Origin: Microglena sp. YARC
Lineage: Eukaryota; Chlorophyta; Chlorophyceae; Chlamydomonadales; Chlamydomonadaceae
Length of the DNA: 64,000 bases
Direction: 5' to 3'
NCBI GenBank assembly: GCA_022414725.1
Contig: CM039466.1
Span: forward strand, 19,376,925 to 19,440,924
Part shown: in pieces, positions 41,851 through 53,739 of the stretch
Position numbering within the stretch: the stretch's first letter is position 1
How the letters are laid out: each line of letters opens with the position of its first letter
Translations under genes and position numbers: made by a program
The notes under the pieces: generated by a model
What the model was told of the DNA's origin: nothing
The model's input: the letters and a program-made list of their open reading frames with translations, nothing else
Database searches by the model: none

Positions 41851-43242
41851 AATTGCCCCTCCCTCCTTCCCTAAGGGGTCCAGAATGCAGCGGGTAAATC
41901 GAGATAGGCCAGCAACAAGATCATGCCGCTCAATCAGTTGGCAATGCTGCCATGCCGTTGTCACCTCCCCCTCCTTTAACAAGGGGTCCACTTGGCGCGA
42001 GAATACAGCGGGCAAATCGAGATAGGCCAGCAACAAGATCATGCCGCTCAACCATTTGGCAATGCTGCGATGCCCTTGTCACCTCTCCCCTCTTTTAACA
42101 AGGGGTCTACTTGGCACCAGAAGGCTGCAGCGAAGACGAGGTAGGCAGGTAGCAGGATGATGGCATGCAAGCAGTAGGGTATACTGTCATGCCCCTGTCA
42201 CCTCTCCACTCCTTTAACAAGGGGTCTACTTGGCACCAGAAGGCTGCTTACTAGCAGATAACATGACGTAGGCCAGCCGCAGGATGATGCCACACAAGCA
42301 GCTGGCAATGCTGACATGCGGCGCAACCAGTTGGCAATGCTGTCATCCCCCTGTCACCTCTGCCTTTTTTAACAAGGGGTCCACATGGCACCAGAAGGCT
42401 GCAGAGAAGACGAGGTAGGCAGGTAGCAGGATGATGATGGCATGCAAGCAGTAGGAAATGCTTTCATGCCCTTGTCACCTCTCCCTCCTTTAACAAGGGG
42501 TCCACATGGCACCAGAAGGCTGCTGACTAGCAGATAACATGATGTAGGTCAGCAACAGGATGATGCTGGCAAGCGGTTGGCAATGCTGTCATGCGGCGCA
42601 ACCAGTTGGCAATGCTGTCAATGGGTGAAAGCAGTAGGCAATGCTGTCATGCCCCTGACACCTCTCCCTCCTTCAACAAGGGGTCCACATGGCACCAGAA
42701 GGCTGCTGCCTGGCAGATAACACGACGCTGGCAATGCTGTCATGCCACACAAGCAGCTGGCGGTGCTGTCATGCCACACAAGCAGCTGGCAATGCTGTCA
42801 TGCCACACAAGCAGCTGGCAATGCTGTCTTGCCACACAAGCAGCTGGCAATGCTGTCATGCCACACAAGCAGCTGGCAATACTGTCATGCCACACAAGCA
42901 GCTGGCAATGCTGTCATGCCACACAAGCAGCTGGCAATACTGTCATGCCACACAAGCAGCTGGCAATGCTGTCATGCCACACAAGCAGCTGGCAATGCTG
43001 TCATGCCACACAAGCAGCTGGCAATGCTGTCATGCTGCGCGGCCAGTAGGAAATGCTGTCATGCCCCTGTCACCTCTCCCTCCTTTATCAAGGGGTCCAC
43101 ATGGCACCAGAAGGCTGCTGACTAGCAGGGAACATGACATAGGCCAGCGGCAGGATGATGCCACACAAGCAGCTGGCAATGCTGACATGCGGCGCAACCA
43201 GTTGGCAATGCTGTCATGGGGTGCAAGCAGTAGGCAATGCTG
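41850..43242 (-). repeat. Array copied from the CAX terminal exon
   Basis: Downstream of the CAX stop, about eight partial copies of the last exon (AAGGAGGGAGAGGTGACA, CTGGTGCCATGTGGACCCC, CTGTTGCTGGCCTACCTC) are spread over 1.4 kb. At 42730-43040, 27-30-bp units (GACAGCATTGCCAGCTGC, TTGTGTGGCAT) match the exon's GACGGCATTGCCAACTGG, TTGCGCGGCAT. Copies are frameshifted or stop-containing. Confidence 0.8.
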
Positions 43243-44106
43243 TCATGCCCCTGTCACCTCTCCCTCCTTTAACAAGGGGTCCACATGGCACCAGAAGGCA
43301 GCAGCGAAGGCGAGGTAGGCCAGCAACAGGATCATGCCGCGCAACCAGTTGGCAATGCCGTCGTGAGAGATGAAGAAGACCTGTGTGGGGGAAGGAGAGA
43401 AGTTAGGACAGACGATTTGCAATTATTATATGTATTCCCCCCATGCTCCCTTGCACACATGCCATCCTGCAAGCACCAGGCCTCGCTCTAAACACAGATG
43501 GAAGTACCATCATAGACAAACACGGCGTCCAGTGCCTGGGGGCCAGTTATTTTGTTCAAATCTGAAAGAGTGTTTTTACTAGCTTTATGGTTTTAGGCCA
43601 CCTCCAGGGACAGCGCTTTTGTGCTTTCTATAGCTTCTTGTAGCTTTTTAGGGCAAAGTTTTATTTGTATTTTTTTACTTTTCCTGTAGCGAGAATTTTG
43701 CCGAAACGGCGTCAAAACTAGCGATCGCTAAATAAAGAGGAAAATAAATCCTTGGTTGGTGTCAGGGATATTTTATCTGAAATACATACCGATCGGAATA
43801 CGAGACCCCGTTTTTGCCAAAAATGGCCGGAATAAGAAACCGTTTTTTTTTTAAAGCTGCAATTGACTACAAATGACCCCAATTGACAAAAAAAAAAATT
43901 GACCTCTCGGGCCGCTGCACGTTGCCCCCCGCATGGACCCTGCCGGACAGGGCATCAATGCAGGCATCAATAGCGCCAAACTCGTGACAATTTAGCAGGC
44001 ACTTAGATCAGCCCCCCCCTGGGTGTATCAACATAATTTCGATGGTATCGACCTGTGCTCGCGGTTCTCAATTCGTATCAAACATGCGGTACAAAATATT
44101 TTTTCT

Positions 44107-44148
<42 letters not shown>

Positions 44149-47100
44149 CCATATATACTATATATAATCGAAAAAAATCGATATCTAGATACGATTTAGT
44201 TTGCTACATATCCTTTGGTGGTTGGACCTGAACTGGTCAAGTCTGTAAACTGTCTATTCCGCATACCGGTTGTTGCCCCCCTGGCACGGGGGGGCTTGGC
44301 GTTGGAATACGGTGAGCAGCCCAGAGTTGGCTGAAAAAACATGTAAAAAAGCAATCCAATCCAATTGTCTGGTGATTGGACCCAGACCAAGCTAGCGGGC
44401 TGGCCCCCTCAACCTCACATCTCGTAATAAGACGTACTATTGATTTATTATGCTACATATATGCTATATATTTACTTATTATTACTTTATTATGCTACAT
44501 ATAATTACTTTATTATGCTACATATAATTACTTTATTATGCTACATATAATTACTTTATTATGCTACATATAATTACTTTATTATGCTACATATAATTAC
44601 TTTATTATGCTACATATAGGCTATATATTTATTTATTATGCTGCATATATGCGGGACCTGGGCAATTCTTTAAATGGTCTTATCCACATACTAATCACCA
44701 CGCCCCTCCAGGCGTTTGTTTTTCAATCCACATAAGGGTAGTGTTCTCCTCCTTGAGCTTCAGGTCCACGGTCCATTGTTTATACCCACCAAATTGCTAC
44801 AAATCCTGGACCTGGACAATTATTATGCCACAGATACTGCACCTGGACAAGTCTTTAAATAGTCCAATCCACATAGCGGTAGTGTTATCCTTTTTGAGGT
44901 TCGGGTCCACGGTCCATTCTGTTTTGGAAACCCAACAAATCACTACAAATCCCGGAACTGGACAATTATTATGCCACAGATGCTGGACTAGGACAGTTCT
45001 TTAAATTGTCCAATCCACATACCGGTAGTGTTATCCTCTTTGAGGTTCGGTTTGAAACCCACCACATTGCTACGAATCCTGGACCTGGACAATTATTATG
45101 CCACAGATGCTGGAGTAGGACAATTCTTAAAATGGTGTCATCTCCATAGTACTTCTAACAAGGAGACTCTTTTATGGTGACTACTGCTAGTTCCCGCTTG
45201 CGCAGTGGAGTCCTTAACTTCTCGTCCTGAGGGTGGCACATTACTCGGACGTAACCATTTTAATTTCAATTTCATCTGCATAGTATGCTCCTGGTTGAGG
45301 TTCAGCGGTCCATGGGCTGCCCCATCATGCATTATCGTTTTGAGACAACCAACCCTGCACCAACATCATATTTTTGAAACTAACATGCCCCATACCATGT
45401 TTGAAACCCACCAGTATGACGGTCATGAGGAGAACCCATAATTCAAAGGTGTTGGTTGAGTTCAGCTCCAAGGGATGCCCCACAAAGCATTCTGCTTTTC
45501 TGCACTAACATGCCCCATACCATGTTTGGAATCCATCACTATGACGGTTATGAAGATTATTTTTGGAACCCACCAATATGACAGTCATGAGGAGAACCCA
45601 TGATTCAAAGGTGTGGTTGAGGTTCAGCTCCAAGGGATGCCCCACCAAGCATTCTGTTTTTCTGAGCCAATCAACCGAATCAACCGAACCAACATTATAT
45701 TTTGAAATTATCAACATGCCCCTTACATGTTTGTCCCCCACCAATATGACAGTCATGAGGAGAACCCATGACTCAAAGGTGTTGAGGTTCAGCTCCAAGG
45801 GATGCCCCACCAAACATTCTGTTTTTCTGCACCAACATGCCCCATACCATGTTCGGAATCCTCTACTATGACGGTTACGAACATTATTTGTGTAACCCAC
45901 CAATATGACGGTCATGAGGAGAACCCATGATTCAAAGGTGTTCAGGTTCAGATCCATGGGCTGCCCCATCATGCATTCTGTTTTTCTGAACTAACATGCC
46001 CCATACCATGTTTGAAACCCACCAGTATGACGGTCATGAGGAGAATCCATGATTCAAAGGTGTTCAGGTTCAGGTCCATGGGCTGCCCCATCATCCAAGC
46101 TAGGAGCACAGCAAAGGGCAGGATGAGGACAAGAATCTGCGTAGAGCTTCCTGCAAAGGTACACGTAGAGGTCAAGGTGAAAGTGGGCTGTTACAGTAAA
46201 GTACACTAAAGTTAAGGTGAAAGTTAAGTAAGGGTTAAGGTGAAAGTGAGCAGTTACAGTACAGGACAGTACAGTAAAGGTGAAATGTAAAGGTTAAGGT
46301 AAAAGGCAGCAGTTACAGTAAAGTAAAGGTGAATGTGAGCAGTGAAGTAAAGTAAAGTAAAGTGAAGTAAAGTAAAGTAAAGTAAAGTAAAGTAAAGTAA
46401 AGTAAAGTAAAGTAAAGTAAAGTAAAGTAAAGTAAAGTAAAGTAAAGTAAAGTAAAGTAAAGTAAAGTAAAGTAAAGTAAAGTAAAGTAAAGTAAAGTAA
46501 AGTAAAGTAAAGTAAAGTAAAGTAAAGTAGAGTAGAGTAGAGTAGAGTAGAGTAGAGTAGAGTAGAGTAGAGTAGAGTAGAGTAAAAGTAAAATAAAGGT
46601 TAAGGGCAAAGTAAGGTAAATGTGAGCAGTTGGGTTGGGTCATTGAGCGTGACAGCACTTAAGTGTGTTCTGATTCGTTTTTGTCTTAGCATTTGCAGGG
46701 TAAGCAGCAGAATCTGGGCCGAGCCTCTTGTGAAGACAATTAGAAGGGAGGTGGGCAGTTGGGTTGGGTGTGACAGCACGTAAGAGTGTTCTGATTTGTT
46801 TTCTTTTCTTTTCTGTCTTAGCCACTTTGTCTTTGTCTTTGCCGGTAAGCACCAGAATCTGGCCGTGTGAAGGCAATTAGAAGGGAGATGGGCGGTTGCA
46901 TTGCGTGAGACAGCAGTAGAGTGTGCTCTGATTTTTTTGTCTTAACCACTTCGATTTTGTCTTTGTCTTGTCTTTGCCGGATAAGCAGCAGAATCTGGGT
47001 TGAGGATCCCGAGAAGACTAGGAGGAAGGTGAGCAGTTGCATTGCATGAGACAGCAGTAGAGTGTGCTCTGATTCGTTTTTTTCTTTGCCACTTTCTTTT

Positions 47101-50100
47101 TGTCTTTGTCAGATGAGCAGCAGAATCTGGGACGAGCCTCGAGTGAAGACAATTAGAAGGGAGGTAAGTAGTTGGGTTGGGTGAGACAGTAGATAGGTGA
47201 GTTCTGATTCGTTTTTATCTTAGCCACTTTGATTGTGTCTTTGTCTTTGCCGGATAAGCACCAGAATCTGGGATGAGCTTGATGTAAAGACAAGTAGGGG
47301 GAAGGTGAGTACGTAGATTGGGTGTGACAGCAGTTGAGTGTGCTCTGATTCGTTTTTATCTTGCCACTTTTAATTCTAAGGGGTAAGTTAATTTTGGGAC
47401 CCCAAGAGCATCTAACGCACACAAGGGTCTCAAACTGTCATAGTAATGGTTAGGGATTATTTGTTGAAATCTGAAAGTGGTTTTTTCTAGATCATTGATT
47501 TTAGGGCTCCTCCAGGGACAGCACTTTGTAGCATTTATAGCTTTTAAGGGCCATAGAGGGGATTGGTTTTTACTTTGTATAGAGAGAATGATAATTTGGG
47601 CCCAAATGGGGTCAACAGTGGCGATCGAAAATCCCTGGTAAGGATTACACCAGGTGGGGCGTGGTATTAAGGGAGCCCCATCTTACGGCGGTAGATACCG
47701 GGCTGCTACTGTACCTGGACATAGCTACCATGGTGGTTGACAGTGGCCACGAACACTAAAGCGCACCCGGAGGGATTCGAAACCCACACCTTTTGATTTT
47801 AACGAGCTCTACCATTGAGCCAAGTGTCGAAATAGGAACCAAACCGTTATATTTACCTGCATTATTGAATAATATAATTTGGTAAATGGAGCAAACAACT
47901 CATCCATGATGGCGCATTATGGTACATTTAGATTAGATGTTTATATAAGATGTTAAGATTAACGTATCAAGATAGTTTGGCTACTGGAGCTGGTGGGAAG
48001 CTGCCAGCAGTAGCCCCCAATAGAAACTGTGATTACCTTCCTCGTCAGCATCTATCCATCAATATAATCTGGTGAATGGAGCATACATCAATAAATAGTA
48101 CGCCTTGCTATGAGGCGTGAGGTTGAGGGGGCCAGCCTTTTTGCTTTCACTGGGGCCAACCACCAATAGGGGGGTGGGTGGGTGGGTGGTGGGGGGGGGG
48201 CTATCATCCCCATGGGGGAGGTTTTTTGGGCCTGTTCTATGTGTCTTCTGCACGCAACAATGGACTGGAAGGAGATGAATGGAGCAAACAACTCACCCAC
48301 GGACTTTTGTAAGCCCCCTTCACGGTTGGGCAAGTACCTTTACCCTATTTGGCCTACACCTGGACTGTAACATACACACGTACATACATACATACACACA
48401 CACATACAAACATACATACATTCATACATACATACAAACAACTCACCCATGACAATTCCCATGGTAACCTCCAGCTTGTTCTTGATGGCAAAGATGATGG
48501 CTACTGAATGTTCACTTGCATTGTTGATAATGGGCAGCAGGATGACAACAAGGAAGGGCAGAGGCACATTCATTTCAACGGCAGCACCCTGCATGGAAGA
48601 GGGTGGCATGGTTTGTGGGTGTTACTGTTGGTGTTGGTGTTGTTGGTGTTGGTGCTGCTGCTGTTTCATTTTTGATAAGGGCAAAAGGATGACGACCAGG
48701 AAAGGTAGAGGCACATGCATTTCATCGGTGGCACCCTGCATGGAGGAGGGAGGCATGGTTTGGGGTGTTGGTGTTGGTGATGGTGCTGCTGCTGTTTCAT
48801 TGTTGATAATGGGCAAAAGAATGACAACCAGGAAAGGCAGAGGCACATGCATTTCATCGGCGGCACCCTGCAGAGATGCATATGGGGTGAGGTTTACGGC
48901 AGCGGGTTTGTGAGGGTGGGGCTGGGTTTGTGGAGGTGAGGCTGGGGTTGTTGGGGGTGGGGGTGGGTTTATGACCGTTGAGATGCATGTGTGGTGGGGG
49001 TGATAATGGGCAGCAGGATGACAAACAGGAAAGGCAGAGGCACATGCATTTCAACGGCAGCACCTTGCATGGAGGGGGGAGGTATGGTGGGGGGAGGCAT
49101 GGTGTTGGGGGGGGGGGGGGGGGGGGCGCTGTTGCATTGTTAATAATGGGTGACAAGCTGGAAAGGTAGAGGCACATGCATTTCAACGGCAGCACCTTGC
49201 ATGCAGAAGGGAGGAGGTAGGCAAGGTGTTGGGGCGCTGGTGGTGTAATGTTGATGATGGCAAGCAAGATGGCAAGCAGGAAGGACAGAGGCACAGCCAG
49301 GACAAAGCCAGGACAAACCCACCCTCACATCCACCCACCCACCCACATCCACCCACCCAGACACCCACACCCAGGGCAAAGGAGGGCAAAGGAGGGCAGA
49401 GGTATGCCTTCAACAGGATTAGGACATACCACAATTGACGTCACGAGGTAGTCAGACAGGATGGCTATCAGCAACGCCACAACCCCCATCGTGGTCACTG
49501 CACTCGTGCGACTGATGGAAGGGCCGTCCTCATCCTCGTCATCGCTCTTCACGGGGCGTGGAGTGTCAGGGGCGACGGCTATGGTGTGGTCGTCGCTACC
49601 ACCAGCCATCTGCAACAGAGGCTGATCATCACTACAACGGCTCTTTTCATCATCGCTGGCGCTGTCGCCATCCTCCTCGTACAGGTCCCTGCAAGTGTTG
49701 ACATATGCTGTTACATCTCTTGTTACATAGGATATCGTGTATTGGATATATCATTGATTGCATAGGATATTATGAGGTCCTATGTAACATATATTGGACA
49801 TAGGATATCATATTACATGACTTCATTGGTCACAACTGCCACGCCTCTTGCCATCATCGCTATCATTATCCTCCTCGTACAGGTCCCTGCAATTGTTAAC
49901 TTGTACGTGCATGTTTCGGTCCAGGGGTAGCCAAGTAGGCTCAAGGGAGGCTGGTCACAACTGCCACGTCTCTTGCCATCATCGCTGTCGCCATCCTCCC
50001 TGTACAGGTTCCTGCAAGTGTTGACATGTCTTGTTGCATGTCTTGTTACATAGGGTATCATATCGCATGACTAGGTCAGCCAGTTCTGCTGCGTCTATTG

Positions 50101-52497
50101 CCATCATCGCTGTCGCCATCCTCCTCGCACAGGTTCCTGCAAGTGTTGACATGTTTTGTTACATAGGATATCATATTGCATGACTTCATCCGTTACAAAT
50201 GCCACGTCCATTGCCATCATCGCTGTCGCCATCCTCCCTTGCACAGGTTCCTGCAAGTGTTGACATGTGCTGTTAAATCTCTTGTTACATAGGGTATCAT
50301 ATCACATTACGTCATTTGTCACCACCGTCTCGTCTATTGTAATCATCGCTGGCGCCATCCTTCTCGTACTTATCCATGCAAGTATTGACATGTCTGTGCA
50401 TGTTTCGGTCCAGGGGTAGCCAAGTAGGCTAAAGAGAGGATATTCACAACTGCCACGTATCTTGCCATCGGTGCTGTCACCATCCTCCTCGTTCAGGACC
50501 CTGCAAGTGTTAACATGCACGTGCATCTTACAGTCCATTGCTCCCTTTAGAATGTGCCACAATGTTGTTTTCGTCCGAATTTGAGCGACTCGGTCGACCC
50601 CAGTGCAACGCACTGTCATTGTTTCAGTTCGGAGGGGGGGGGGGGGGGGGGGGGGGGGCATATCTGGCTAGTTTAGCCAGAATCATGCGTCGCTGCTTGG
50701 CGACATGATGACAAGGGGAAATGGGGACGCTTTGTTAGGAAGACAAAATGTGGCGACGCATTGTTGGAAAAAAAAAAAAAAAAGGGGGGAAGCGTCATTG
50801 GAAGAAAAAAAAAAAGTGGCGACGCGTCATTGGAAGAAAAAGAAAGTGGCGACGCGACGCTGGAAGAAAAAAAGTGGCAACGCAACGTTGGAAGAAAAAA
50901 GTTTCAACATCAGCCCACTCTGGAGGGTGGGAACTCTCTTGTGTCATCATAATACGACCAAGTCCAAAGCTCGTAGCGACGCGGAAACTTGACGGAGAGT
51001 GTTAGCTATCGGAGCGCCAGGTGGCACCAGAATCGAGTGCAGCAGACCGAAGCCAGGGTTTACGACAGGGCCAGGGGCCAGTTAGGGCCAGGGACGTGCG
51101 GATAACAAGACAAACGGACCACGTGGTGACCCTGGGGGCTCCGCTAATACAATCAATAACAGGGGAATGAAATATTTATATTGCAACATGAAATACAGAA
51201 ATGAAACATGAACAGACAAATAAGTACGTATACAAATGAAATGAAACAAACACAAATTAATTTGTGCACATGTAATCGTGCATAAATTCACTTGTTTGTG
51301 TGTAAACATCTGGAAGACCATGTAGCCAGCATACACCAACATGTATAAACTCACAACATCTGGAAGACCACGTAGCCAGCATACGTCAACATATATAAAC
51401 TTACAACATCTGGAATACCATGTAGCCAGCATACGCCAACATGTATAAACTCACTTGTGTGTAAACATCTGGAAGACAATGTAGCCAGCATACGCCAACA
51501 TGTATAAACTCACATGTGTGTACACATCTGGAAGACCATATAGCCAGCATACGCCAACATGTATAAACTCACTTGTGTGTAAACATCTGGAACCCATGTA
51601 GCCAGCATACACCAACATGTATATACTCACAACAAGTGGAAGACCATGTATAAACATCCGCTAACATGTATAAACTCACTTGTGTATAAACATCTGGAAG
51701 ACCATGTAGCCAGCATACGCCAACATGTATATACTCACAACAAGTGGAAGACCATGTATAAACATCCGCTAACATGTATAAACTCACTTGTGTGTAAACA
51801 TCTGGAAGACAATGTAGCCAGCATACGCCAACATGTATAAACTCACATGTGTGTACACATCTGGAAGACCATATAGCCAGCATACGCCAACATGTATAAA
51901 CTCACTTGTGTGTAAACATCTGGAACCCATGTAGCCAGCATACACCAACATGTATATACTCACAACAAGTGGAAGACCATGTATAAACATCCGCTAACAT
52001 GTATAAACTCACTTGTGTATAAACATCTGGAAGACCATGTAGCCAGCATACGCCAACATGTATATACTCACAACAAGTGGAAGACCATGTATAAACATCC
52101 GCTAACATGTATAAACTAACTTGTGTATAAACATCTGGAAGACCATGTAGCCAGCATACGCCAACATGTATAAACTCACCTGTGTGTAAACATCTGGAAG
52201 ACCATGTAACCAGCCTCTGCCAACATCTATAGACTCACTCGTTTGTAAACATCTGGAAGACCATGTAGCCAGCATACACCAACATGTATAAACTCACTTG
52301 TGTGTAAACATCTGGAAGACCATGTAGCCAGCATACGCCAACACCATCAAGACTGATATGAAGCGACTCAACCTAAGCAGCCGATCAGTCCCTGGGCTGA
52401 AGCTGCTGCTGTCGAACAGGACAGACGGCATGAACACGCAGAGCGTTCCAAACCACAGGAGAGTCATATTCATCATGCATATCTGCTTGTTGAAGGT
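43243..52497 (-). CDS. CAX: Ca2+/H+ antiporter (CAX family), C-terminal five exons
   Basis: By family, a vacuolar-type cation/proton exchanger that loads Ca2+ into acidic stores. Exons: 52497-52298, 49688-49430, 48588-48447, 46150-46023 and 43380-43243, with GT-AG introns and matching phases; 288 residues visible. In order: TFNKQICMMNMTLLWFGTLC; LSRFISVLMVLAYAGYMVFQ with MFTHK (the LSR...FQL.TH block of fungal Vcx1); an acidic linker DLYEEDGDSASDDEK...; ALLIAILSDYLVTSIV; the second alpha-repeat PFLVVILLPIINNASEHSVA; GSSTQILVLILPFAVLLAWM; and NTFESWILLMTVIL. The last exon gives VFFISHDGIANWLRGMILLL and then a short hydrophilic tail ending TGA. The canonical GNAAEH is NNASEH here. The N-terminal part, with the first alpha-repeat, must lie above 53.7 kb; the 53.74-59.2 kb array carries copies of the preceding exon end. 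Confidence 0.9.
43557..43765 (+). repeat. 220-bp dispersed repeat, copy 2
   Basis: AAATCTGAAAGAGTGTTTTT, CACCTCCAGGGACAGCG, GTCAAAACTAGCGATCGCTA, AATAAATCCTTGG. It is in the last CAX intron. Confidence 0.75.
44112..44146 (+). repeat. Poly-C run of about 35 bases
   Basis: Homopolymer in the last CAX intron; its length is probably unreliable in the assembly. Confidence 0.9.
44213..44440 (+). repeat. Dispersed repeat TTGGTGGTTGG...CCCCCTCAACCTCAC
   Basis: Related pieces at 23225-23290, 39832-39905 and 48088-48172 share the GGTGGTTGGCCCCAGTG and AGCGGGCTGGCCCCCTC blocks and a following TACTATTTATT. This one appears split by inserted sequence. Confidence 0.5.
44440..44640 (+). repeat. 26-bp AT-rich array
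   Basis: ATTATGCTACATATAATTAC followed by TTT, about seven units. Confidence 0.9.
44650..46000 (-). repeat. Array of donor-edge copies of the CAX exon 46023-46150
   Basis: At 45290-46000, about six units repeat, in transcript sense, GGACCTGAACCTGAACACCT, TTGAATCATGGGTTCTCCTC, ATGACCGTCATACTG and the donor GTGGGT. From 44650 to 45290, more diverged 120-130-bp units keep GTGGACCCGAACCTCA-type remnants. An SINE 3' fragment (CACGCCCCTCCAGGCGTT) sits at 44698-44715. Confidence 0.8.
46340..46590 (+). repeat. (AGTAA)n/(AGTAG)n microsatellite
   Basis: About 50 pentamers in the intron upstream of CAX exon 46023-46150; the long frames in it are artefacts. Confidence 0.95.
46660..47400 (-). repeat. 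Array of acceptor-edge copies of the CAX exon 46023-46150
   Basis: Six or seven units of about 110 bp contain, in transcript sense, GCTCGTCCCAGATTCTGCTG followed by CTTATC. This corresponds to the exon start GAAGCTCTACGCAGATTCTT. Each is preceded by pyrimidine-rich sequence (CCTTCTAATTGTCTTCAC). Confidence 0.75.
47465..47640 (+). repeat. 220-bp dispersed repeat, copy 3
   Basis: GAAATCTGAAAGTGGTTTTT, CTCCTCCAGGGACAGCAC, AACAGTGGCGATCGAAAATC, CCTGG; shorter than the others. Confidence 0.7.
47646..47836 (-). mobile_element. tRNA-derived SINE with head type B, uninterrupted
   Basis: Minus strand: A-box TTGGCTCAATGGTAGAGC, B-box GGTTTCGAATCCC, then GTGCGCTTTAGTGTTCGTGG, CCACTGTCAACCACC and the shared 3' body. 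It shows the intact sequence across the MITE site at 41640. Confidence 0.8.
47880..48310 (-). repeat. Two donor-edge copies of CAX exon 48447-48588, plus dispersed repeat
   Basis: GGTGAGTTGTTTGCTCC follows the exon end in transcript sense; related segments occur at about 48283-48300 (donor intact) and 47888-47912 (donor changed to GATGAG). Between them lies a piece of the GGTGGTTGG dispersed repeat. Confidence 0.5.
48650..49215 (-). repeat. Array of acceptor-edge copies of CAX exon 48447-48588
   Basis: Four or five copies (about 48690-48750, 48805-48870, 49005-49075 and 49150-49205) have CATGCAGGGTGCCGCC or a variant. Then come GAAATGCATGTGCCTCTGCC and, in most, TTTCCTGGTTGTCATTCTTT and CCCATTATCAACAATG. 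They break off after roughly 75 bases. Confidence 0.8.
49850..50530 (-). repeat. Array of acceptor-edge copies of CAX exon 49430-49688
   Basis: Six units of about 115-140 bp, in transcript sense: CAACACTTGCAGGAACCTGT, ACGAGGAGGATGGCGACAGC, GATGATGGCAAGA. They match the first 45-60 bases of the real exon. Two units have absorbed a GGGGTAGCCAAGTAGGCT dispersed repeat. Confidence 0.8.
50634..50920 (+). repeat. Poly-G run and 30-bp GACGCGTCATTGGAAGAAAA array
   Basis: Poly-G at 50634-50658, followed by five units of GTGGCGACGCGTCATTGG plus AAGAAAAA. No gene. Confidence 0.8.
51300..52290 (-). repeat. Array of donor-edge copies of CAX exon 52298-52497
   Basis: About 17 units of 49-65 bp read, in transcript sense, GTTGGCGTATGCTGGCTACA, TGGTCTTCCAGATGTTTACA, CACAA and then GTGAGTTTATAC. 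They copy the last 45-50 bases of the exon together with its 5' splice site. A larger unit (about 327 bp) is itself duplicated between 51450 and 52110. Confidence 0.9.
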
Positions 52498-52609
52498 CTG
52501 CAGTGGGGTGGGGTAGAGTGGGGAGGTGAGTGGGGTAGGGTGGGGGTTTTGGTTTGGTTGGGTTGGGGTCGGGGTGGAGGTGGTGGTGGTGGTGGTGTGT
52601 GTGGGGGGG

Positions 52610-53700
52610 ATGGGGGCGGCATGAACATGCAGAGCGTTCCAAACCACAGGAGAGTCATATTTATCATGCAGATCAGCTTATTGAAGGTCTGTGGTGGGTG
52701 GGGTGGGGTAGGGTGGGTGAGTGGGGTAGGGGTGGAGGCGGTGGTGGTGGTGGTGGTGGTGGTGGTGGTGGGCAGGTAAACAGAGAATTCCGAACCACAT
52801 GAGCGTCATGTTCATCATGCAGATCTGCGTGTTGAAGGTCTGTGGTGGGTGGGTGGGGTAGGGTGGGTGAGTGGGGTAGGGGGTCGGGGTGGAGGCGGTG
52901 GTGGTGGTGGTGGTGGTGGGCAGGTAAACAGAGAATTTCGAACCACATGAGCGTCATGTTCATCATGCAGATCTGCGTGTTGAAGGTCTGTGGTGGGTGG
53001 GGTGGGGTAGGGTGGGTGAGTGGGGTAGGGGGTCGAGGTGGAGGCGGTGGTGGTGGTGGTGGTGGTGGGCAGGAAAACAGAGAATTTCGAACCACATGAG
53101 CGTCATATTCATCATGCAGACCTGCGTGTTGAAGGTCTGTGGTGGGGTGGGGTGGGGTGGAGTGGGGGGGTGGGGTAGGGTGGGGGTGGTGGTTTGGTTT
53201 GGGTCGGGGTGGGGGTGGGGTGATGGAGGGGGGGGGGGGGGGGGGGGATGGGGGGCAGCATATACAGGCAGAGCGTTCAAAACCACAGGATTGTTACGTT
53301 CATCATGTAGATCTGCTTGTTGAAAGTCTGCGGTGGGTGAGTGGGGAAGGGTGGGGTGGGTTGGGGAGGGGGGTTTGGTTTGGTTTGGTTTGGTTTGGTT
53401 TGGGGTGGAGGTGGTGGTGTGGTGGTGGGAAGAAGGGGGGGGGGGGGGGGCATGAACAAGTAGAGAATTCCCAACCACATGTGTGTCATGTTCAGCATGA
53501 AGATCTGCTTGTTGAAGGTCTGCGGTGGGTGGGGTGGGGTGGAATGGTGGTGGTGGTGGTGGTGGTGGTGTGTGTGTGTGGGGAGGGGGGTATGTGTGTG
53601 TGTGGGGGGGGGGGGCAGGTAAACAGAGTATTCCATACCACATAAGTTGCATGTTCATCATGCAGATCTGCCTGTTGAACGTCTGCAGTGGTGTTGGGTG
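52610..53700 (-). repeat. Array of acceptor-edge copies of CAX exon 52298-52497
   Basis: Seven units of about 140-200 bp contain, in transcript sense, a C-rich tract, CTGCAG or CCACAG, then ACCTTCAACAAGCAGATCTG, CATGATGAACATGAC and GTGGTTTGGAACGCTCTG, fading into intron. The CACCACCACC tracts lie on the pyrimidine side of the acceptor. Confidence 0.9.
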
Positions 53701-53739
53701 GGGTAAGGTGGTGTTGGGTGGGGTAGAGGGGTCAGTGGA

